Positions 6,779 through 10,055 of a stretch of DNA of 10,055 nt are shown in pieces. This DNA comes from Euperipatoides rowelli (taxonomy: Eukaryota; Onychophora; Udeonychophora; Euonychophora; Peripatopsidae). The notes beneath the pieces are model-generated. The model saw nothing but the letters and a program-made list of their open reading frames with translations, was not told the DNA's origin and did no database searches. A program made the position numbers and the translations under genes. The DNA lies in the NCBI GenBank assembly GCA_003024985.2, contig PXIH01S0006641.1; one strand, given 5' to 3'. Position 1 is the stretch's first letter. Each line of letters starts with the position of its first letter.

Positions 6779-6856
6779 TTTTTAGTATTTTAGAGACCTG
6801 GAAAACCATCCCTGATGAAGGTCTCAAAAAATTCTGAATACATTAAACACTAAAAA
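6779..6856. repeat. 78-bp inverted repeat with nested arms
   Basis: The outer arms tttttagt (6779-6786) and actaaaaa (6849-6856) and the inner arms gagacc (6793-6798) and ggtctc (6820-6825) are exact reverse complements, so the block can fold as a two-stage stem. The loop holds cctgatgaagg. It may be a small foldback element or a structured 3' piece of an old retroelement. Confidence 0.55.
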
Positions 6857-6871
6857 TTACGTAAATTATGT

Positions 6872-6890
6872 AAAAAAAAAAAAAAAAAAA
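6872..6890. repeat. Poly(A) tract, 19 bases
   Basis: A run of 19 A, 15 bases after the inverted repeat at 6779-6856. It could be the tail of a retroposed sequence on the + strand, but no flanking duplication is apparent. Confidence 0.9.
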
Positions 6891-7038
6891 CCACGAAATA
6901 TGATATACCTTATATTAATTTAAATTATTTATTTATTTATTTTATAATATAAGTATTATTATCCATAATGCAGTTGCTAAGTGGAAAATAGGCTGTTTTA
7001 CAAGTGTAGGTAGTCTAGCACTCTAGCTGAGGCATTAG
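6891..7038. other. AT-rich spacer
   Basis: The segment has an (attt)n-like stretch (atttatttatttatttt near 6928-6944) and a more mixed 6960-7038. No gene is seen. Confidence 0.5.
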
Positions 7039-7312
7039 TGATGCGATGGAAAAATATTTATAGATTTATAAATGGCAGAATGTGGAGAAGGAAAAAAAAT
7101 GGTGTCACATGACTGGGAATTTTTGGGGGTCCTACAGCAAGATATTTTTGATTCTGTAAGCTATTGATTGCAAAACATCACATCTTTCTACCTAGTATGG
7201 ATTTTGCTGGGAAGTGTGTGTGTGTGTGTGTGTGGGAAGGGGGCGGGGGGTATGCGTAATGCCCCAAAATGACCTCTGTGAGTATATTATAGAGTACAAT
7301 ATCGTGCACTAT
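7039..7312 (+). repeat. Dispersed repeat R, copy C
   Basis: This is the longest R copy and is colinear with 5120-5352. It starts with the 24-base block also present at 6663-6686. The central site ctagtatggattttgctgg at 7192-7210 is uninterrupted and acts as an empty site for the MITE-1 insertion. A GT microsatellite and G-runs have grown just after it. It ends with gtatattatagagtacaatatcg. Confidence 0.7.
7214..7250 (+). repeat. (GT)n microsatellite followed by G-runs
   Basis: A GT dinucleotide repeat covers 7214-7234, followed by G-runs of 3, 5 and 6 (to 7250). In R copy A the same place has only gtgaagggc, so the tract expanded within this copy. Confidence 0.95.
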
Positions 7313-7441
7313 GATAAAAGCAATTAAAAAAAAACACTAAGAGAAAAAAAAAATTAAAACAATATCTTCAAACAAATATATCCCTTGCATAATTAGAAAA
7401 ACAAACTGAATTAGATCATTGGTCCTAACTTTTAAGAAATT
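7313..7441. other. A-rich spacer
   Basis: Runs of A and no recognisable gene. Confidence 0.5.
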
Positions 7442-7474
7442 GGGGGGGGGGGGAGTAAGGGTTGGGGGATAGGG
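7442..7474 (+). other. G-quadruplex motif
   Basis: Four G-runs of 12, 3, 5 and 3 are separated by loops of 5, 2 and 3 bases, which meets the standard G3+N1-7 rule on the + strand. It stands in otherwise A/T-rich DNA. The similar G-rich strings near 5691 and 7236 suggest a shared tendency of repeat-derived G-runs to expand. Confidence 0.8.
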
Positions 7475-7889
7475 TAGAGCAATCACTTAAATTAAAACTT
7501 AATATTTTCAAACGATGCCAAAAACAAAATAACACTATCCTAATAAAAATTATTAAAAATGTTTTAAGTGGAAAAGATAGATTCTAAAATGTGATAAATG
7601 ATATACAGTAACATATATTTTAAATATTAAAAGTTTTTAATTAAAAGAGTTTCTAAAACCAATTCTTTTCAAAGAACAATTTACTTCAGATTAATATGTT
7701 TAATTTTAAACAATAATGGACTTTATTTTTAATAAAATCGTATAGTCCTAATAGAAAATTTATGCATTAAAAGACTTAAAAAGAGAAATTAGTTTTTCTT
7801 ACGTGTGGTAGAAATAAGTTTTAAATATTTAATTCGTGGCTATTTTAAACATAATTCGCGTTTATAGTAAAGAGAAAATAAAGAAGTGA
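7475..7889. other. Long AT-rich stretch without genes
   Basis: I see no coding frame, RNA gene or clear repeat on either strand. Confidence 0.6.
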
Positions 7890-7899
7890 GGGGAAGGGT

Positions 7900-7985
7900 A
7901 AAATATTGGCGTCGCTATGACTGGCCAATGAGGCGGCGATCTATTATCAGCAGCCGTGCGTTATTTTAAGGGTCGGTTATCATAC
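7900..7985. promoter_or_regulatory. CpG-containing patch with opposed CCAAT boxes
   Basis: In DNA that is otherwise very AT-rich, this block contains several CpGs (gcgtcgc, ggcggcgat, gccgtgcg, gtcgg). It also has attggc at 7905-7910 facing gccaat at 7924-7929. Opposed CCAAT boxes and local CpG are promoter-like, but no TATA box, transcript or downstream gene is visible. The block ccgcctcattgg (reverse strand) loosely resembles cccgctgattgg in MITE-1, so it may instead be a piece of transposon. Confidence 0.3.
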
Positions 7986-8459
7986 TTTACAACGATTATA
8001 TTTTGTTATACTGTATTTTTTTTTTTACTTACTACGGATCATAATTAATAATTACATCTTCAAGTTTATGAAATTCAATAGTCCCGCAGGTCCAAACAAA
8101 GATAACCCAACAAAGATGAACATTGCTTATCTATCGTAGTTATCCAATATTAGAGGAAATACTGTATTTTAATGTATTTTAGAAGAGGTGAATGGGTACA
8201 ACTTGCTGTTTCAGTGTTAATATCCTTGAATGGGTTTAAAAAACATAGGCTAGCTTGGCTTAATAAATAAATAAAAATTATTACAAATAATCATAATTAA
8301 AAATTATATGTTAAAACGAATGTGTGGATAATTTTATTCGAAAATAATAATTAATTATACCAAGCAAATCATAAGAATAAAATAATAATAAAAAAAAAAG
8401 TGAGGGTCAGATTCCGTTATCTGCCCACCAATTTAATTAACGTTAGGAGTCGTGCAACA
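7986..8459. other. AT-rich stretch without a recognisable gene
   Basis: Only very short open frames occur, for example an ATG at 8117 with a stop after seven codons. The 8405-8459 portion is less AT-rich and includes the small hairpin cagat/atctg near 8408-8423. Nothing else is supported. Confidence 0.55.
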
Positions 8460-8630
8460 ACTAAAACGTAGTAGCGTGTGGAATTAGTATTTTTTTCTCG
8501 ATGATTTTAGTATATTTTCTTTACAGTCCTAACCTTAACATAACAATGAACCTTAGGATAATCTAGAGGTGAAATAATCTTTTACTGAGTGCCGATCTAG
8601 ATAATTTTAGTTTACTACCTTCAGCCAGAT
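8460..8630 (-). mobile_element. MITE-2: partial inverted copy of MITE-1
   Basis: Read on the - strand, this matches the right two thirds of MITE-1. The exact blocks are 8520-8537, 8565-8579 and 8600-8610. Its terminal end (8460 to about 8487, actaaaacgtagtagc through gaattag) aligns with the MITE-1 right TIR. The left third of MITE-1, including the other TIR, is missing, and the match fades just before the poly(T) at 8642 that marks the 3' end of LINE-C. It is diverged, so it is older than or independent of MITE-1. Confidence 0.72.
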
Positions 8631-8704
8631 TATATATAGGGTTTTTTTTTATTTTCAATAAACACAAGAGATTACAAATTACAAAATTTGTAGGAGGGTT
8701 CAGG

Positions 8705-8740
8705 TTGAGACTCAAGCCCAATAGAGGATATTGGTCTCAA
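8705..8740. other. Bulged hairpin in the LINE-C 3' region
   Basis: The arms ttgaga (8705-8710) and tctcaa (8735-8740) pair, and ccaata (8718-8723) pairs with tattgg (8729-8734) around the loop gagga. A seven-base bulge lies on one side only. The right arms are contiguous, which makes a 12-bp stem with one bulge, the strongest small hairpin in the window. Its place about 55-95 bases from the A-run suggests a 3' recognition structure, by analogy with LINE-B. Confidence 0.65.
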
Positions 8741-8891
8741 TTACATGTTATTTTCGTTTAAATCAAAATATAAATTATAATTGATTAAGAAAGAATAACA
8801 AATTAAAATCATTTAATAGTTTAGTCATGGAGGGTATTGCTGATTTGGTATACTTATATAGAGATTAAAAAATTTGTTTGAGGCTCTGGTA

Positions 8892-9226
8892 TTAATTCCA
8901 GAATTTTTTTAATTTGGTGACCAGAATAATATCATTAAATTGTGAAAAAAAAGATTGGGCAAATTTGGTAGACAATTTACTTTTTCTATCTTGAAGTAAA
9001 TCCAATTGTAAAACATCCATTGGCATTTCATAACTAATATAAAGTTCACCAAGAATTAACTTACATCCTTTCTTTGAATGGCTTCCACTTTGTTAATTTG
9101 TGTTTTTGTTAATGAATGACTTCAGATTGCACAGGAGAACTCCAAGTATGATCTAATAAATGATGTGTAAACCAATTTAAGGGTGGGGGTGACAGCTTCC
9201 ATTCTTTTTAAGGCAGAACTGCAGAA
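8892..9226 (-). pseudogene. LINE-C ORF2, C-terminal part of reverse transcriptase (broken)
   Basis: The - strand frame through 9202 reads LKRMEAVTP, KLVYTSFIRSYLEFSCAI, then a stop at 9122-9124 exactly where LINE RTs have a conserved Trp (TGG to TGA). It continues SHSLTKTQINKVEAIQRK to a TAA at 9056-9058. A frameshift there leads to GELYISYEMPMDVL and LDLLQDRKSKLSTKFAQS, with a final stop at 8892-8894. These match the thumb and post-RT signature of many LINEs: vYtsfIRslLEYaxxvW, LTxxQxxxlExxQkra, sYexaL and LxxRRxxLxxkFA. The catalytic core is absent through truncation. There is one in-frame stop and one frameshift, so the copy is only moderately decayed. Confidence 0.8.
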
Positions 9227-9315
9227 TAACCCAGTCAGAAAGAAAATATTCCCATCTATTATTTAAAATAAATAAAAAAATTAAAATCAAAATCAGTAAA
9301 AAAAAGGTTAAATTA
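9227..9315. other. AT-rich spacer
   Basis: A-rich and non-coding. No upstream part of the LINE-C RT domain is recognisable here. Confidence 0.5.
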
Positions 9316-9363
9316 ACTTAATTTTAAAATTTCGGCAATTTAATATAACCCAATTTACTAAAT
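9316..9363 (+). repeat. Direct repeat, copy 1 (about 45 bp)
   Basis: The block ttaattttaaaattNcggcaa followed by a taatata/ataatc-type stretch and tNtactaaa is shared with 9836-9880, with several differences and small indels. The copies are about 520 bases apart. A short variant (aatttcggcaa) also occurs next to copy 1, at 9361-9371. Confidence 0.5.
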
Positions 9364-9469
9364 TTCGGCAACGGAACATAAAAACGTTATTATAATATAC
9401 CCAAGGCTTATGTTTAGAACCAATGCTTACAATAAAATAAGCCATACCATCTCCAGTCATTAATGTTGG

Positions 9470-9488
9470 TGTGGTAATTGTTACCACA
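9470..9488. repeat. Perfect hairpin, 8-bp arms
   Basis: tgtggtaa (9470-9477) and ttaccaca (9481-9488) pair around the loop ttg. A related gtggtaac string lies at 9701-9708. No rho-independent terminator or protein-binding role can be assigned. Confidence 0.7.
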
Positions 9489-9524
9489 AGAATATCGATA
9501 CTATCTGTTATTGATATGTTAGAA

Positions 9525-9559
9525 CAGGCTCACGTTCATACAGCCTGACATCTCTGATG
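9525..9559. repeat. Two adjacent small hairpins
   Basis: caggct (9525-9530) pairs with agcctg (9542-9547) around 11 bases, and acatc pairs with gatgt around tct directly after it. Both are short, and they may be chance features of AT-rich DNA. Confidence 0.35.
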
Positions 9560-10055
9560 TACTAAAAAGAATATCACTCTTCGTTCTTATTGATTTGTGA
9601 ATTATGGATTGTGTTTTCGATCCCTCTATTTTAGTTATTTATTGCATCCCAATAAAGGTATTAATTCACGTTAAACTTCCATTTATTTATTGTTATGGTG
9701 GTAACAGTAGGCTACTAATAATGGTCTCAAAACTGATCTAAAGTTACTACCATTGCCTAAAAAGTGGTTCTTAATCGTTTCACTGTATATTAATATACTT
9801 AAATTTCTTACTAATTCAACTAACTTCAATATAAATTAATTTTAAAATTACGGCAAATTCAGAATTATAATCTACTAAAAGTCTACATTTTATAAACAAG
9901 TGTTGCTAATAAACCACCAATATTGTAATTTTGGAAATTTTATTTTACCGGGGGGATAAACTTTAGTTAGTTGAAAATAAAATATCGATCAAATATAGCC
10001 TTTTAGGGGACGGTACACATTGCTGGCCCAGAGGGTTTTAGCAATTTCCCTATTT
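9560..10055. other. AT-rich stretch without a recognisable gene; contains direct repeat copy 2
   Basis: Bases 9836-9880 are the second copy of the 45-bp direct repeat. Otherwise no frame, RNA gene or mobile element end is recognisable. The last 110 bases have short G-runs (accgggggg, aggggacgg) but no motif I can name. Confidence 0.5.

Larger units (their letters stand above)
8642..9226 (-). mobile_element. LINE-C: 5'-truncated non-LTR retrotransposon relic
   Basis: On the - strand this reads as the C-terminal end of a LINE ORF2 (9226 to 8892), then a UTR of about 250 bases with a hairpin (8705-8740). It ends in an A-run with an aataaa-like string (8642-8659 on the + strand as t-run, attttc, aataaa on the opposite reading). 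No target-site duplication is visible, and the 5' boundary near 9226 is only where recognisable coding sense stops. Its RT sequence type (IRSYLEF, then LTKTQINKVE) differs from LINE-A. Confidence 0.75.

Noticed and set aside
6812-6838. Hammerhead ribozyme core (ctgatga ... gaa)
   Set aside because: The second box reads gaat rather than gaaa, stem II would be very weak, and the bases needed for it pair better with the upstream gagacc arm. No valid cleavage-site stem was found.
8117-8140. Short ATG frame near the CCAAT patch as a first exon
   Set aside because: Seven codons then a stop, with no convincing splice donor or continuation. This is not enough to call a gene.
9316-9880. Solo or paired LTRs
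   Set aside because: The repeats are about 45 bp, diverged, lack tg...ca ends, and have no primer-binding site or coding sequence between them.
1-10055. CRISPR array, tRNA, rRNA or bacterial operon
   Set aside because: There is no set of regularly spaced identical repeats, no cloverleaf with A and B boxes and no rRNA-like block. The LINE, MITE and microsatellite content is eukaryotic.

Overview
The window looks like gene-free, AT-rich nuclear DNA from an animal, most likely an invertebrate. It holds decayed non-LTR retrotransposons (LINEs), a pair of non-autonomous DNA transposons (MITEs), degenerate dispersed and tandem repeats, long homopolymers, a GT microsatellite and one ambiguous base. 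There is no operon structure and no intact host gene. No RNA gene or CRISPR array was found. The open frames that mean something are pieces of retrotransposon proteins. The exact phylum cannot be named from the sequence alone.

Layout. (1) 83-213: an imperfect inverted repeat. (2) About 284-3750, + strand: 'LINE-A', an old, nearly full-length CR1/L2-like element. ORF1 is a PHD-like zinc finger, a basic domain and a C-terminal domain. ORF2 is an endonuclease, a linker, a reverse transcriptase and the usual WNSLP tail. It is broken by many frameshifts and stops, and its catalytic motifs are damaged (YADD has become YADN). (3) 3751-4460: unassigned. (4) 4475-5043, + strand: 'LINE-B', a 5'-truncated copy of a different LINE family. 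It ends in a stem-loop plus poly(A) and is flanked by a perfect 14-bp target-site duplication. (5) 5050-7320: three or four relics of one dispersed repeat (R), a degenerate tandem array at 5550-6095, and 'MITE-1' (6279-6580) inserted into an R copy with an 11-bp duplication. Two other R copies act as empty sites. (6) 7320-8460: AT-rich sequence with a G-quadruplex motif and a small CpG- and CCAAT-containing patch near 7900. (7) 8460-8630, - strand: 'MITE-2', a partial inverted copy of MITE-1. (8) 8642-9226, - strand: 'LINE-C', a third LINE relic with the end of an RT domain, a 3' hairpin and a poly(A) tail. (9) 9230-10055: AT-rich sequence with a 45-bp direct repeat and small hairpins.

How it fits together. 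This is a nest of mobile elements of different ages. LINE-A is the oldest and most eroded. LINE-B still has its target-site duplication, so it is younger. MITE-1 went into an older repeat. LINE-C lies against the end of MITE-2. None of the elements can encode a working protein as they stand. The most informative observations are the insertion sites with paralogous empty sites, and a 41-bp block of LINE-B coding sequence that also sits inside LINE-A with one synonymous difference.
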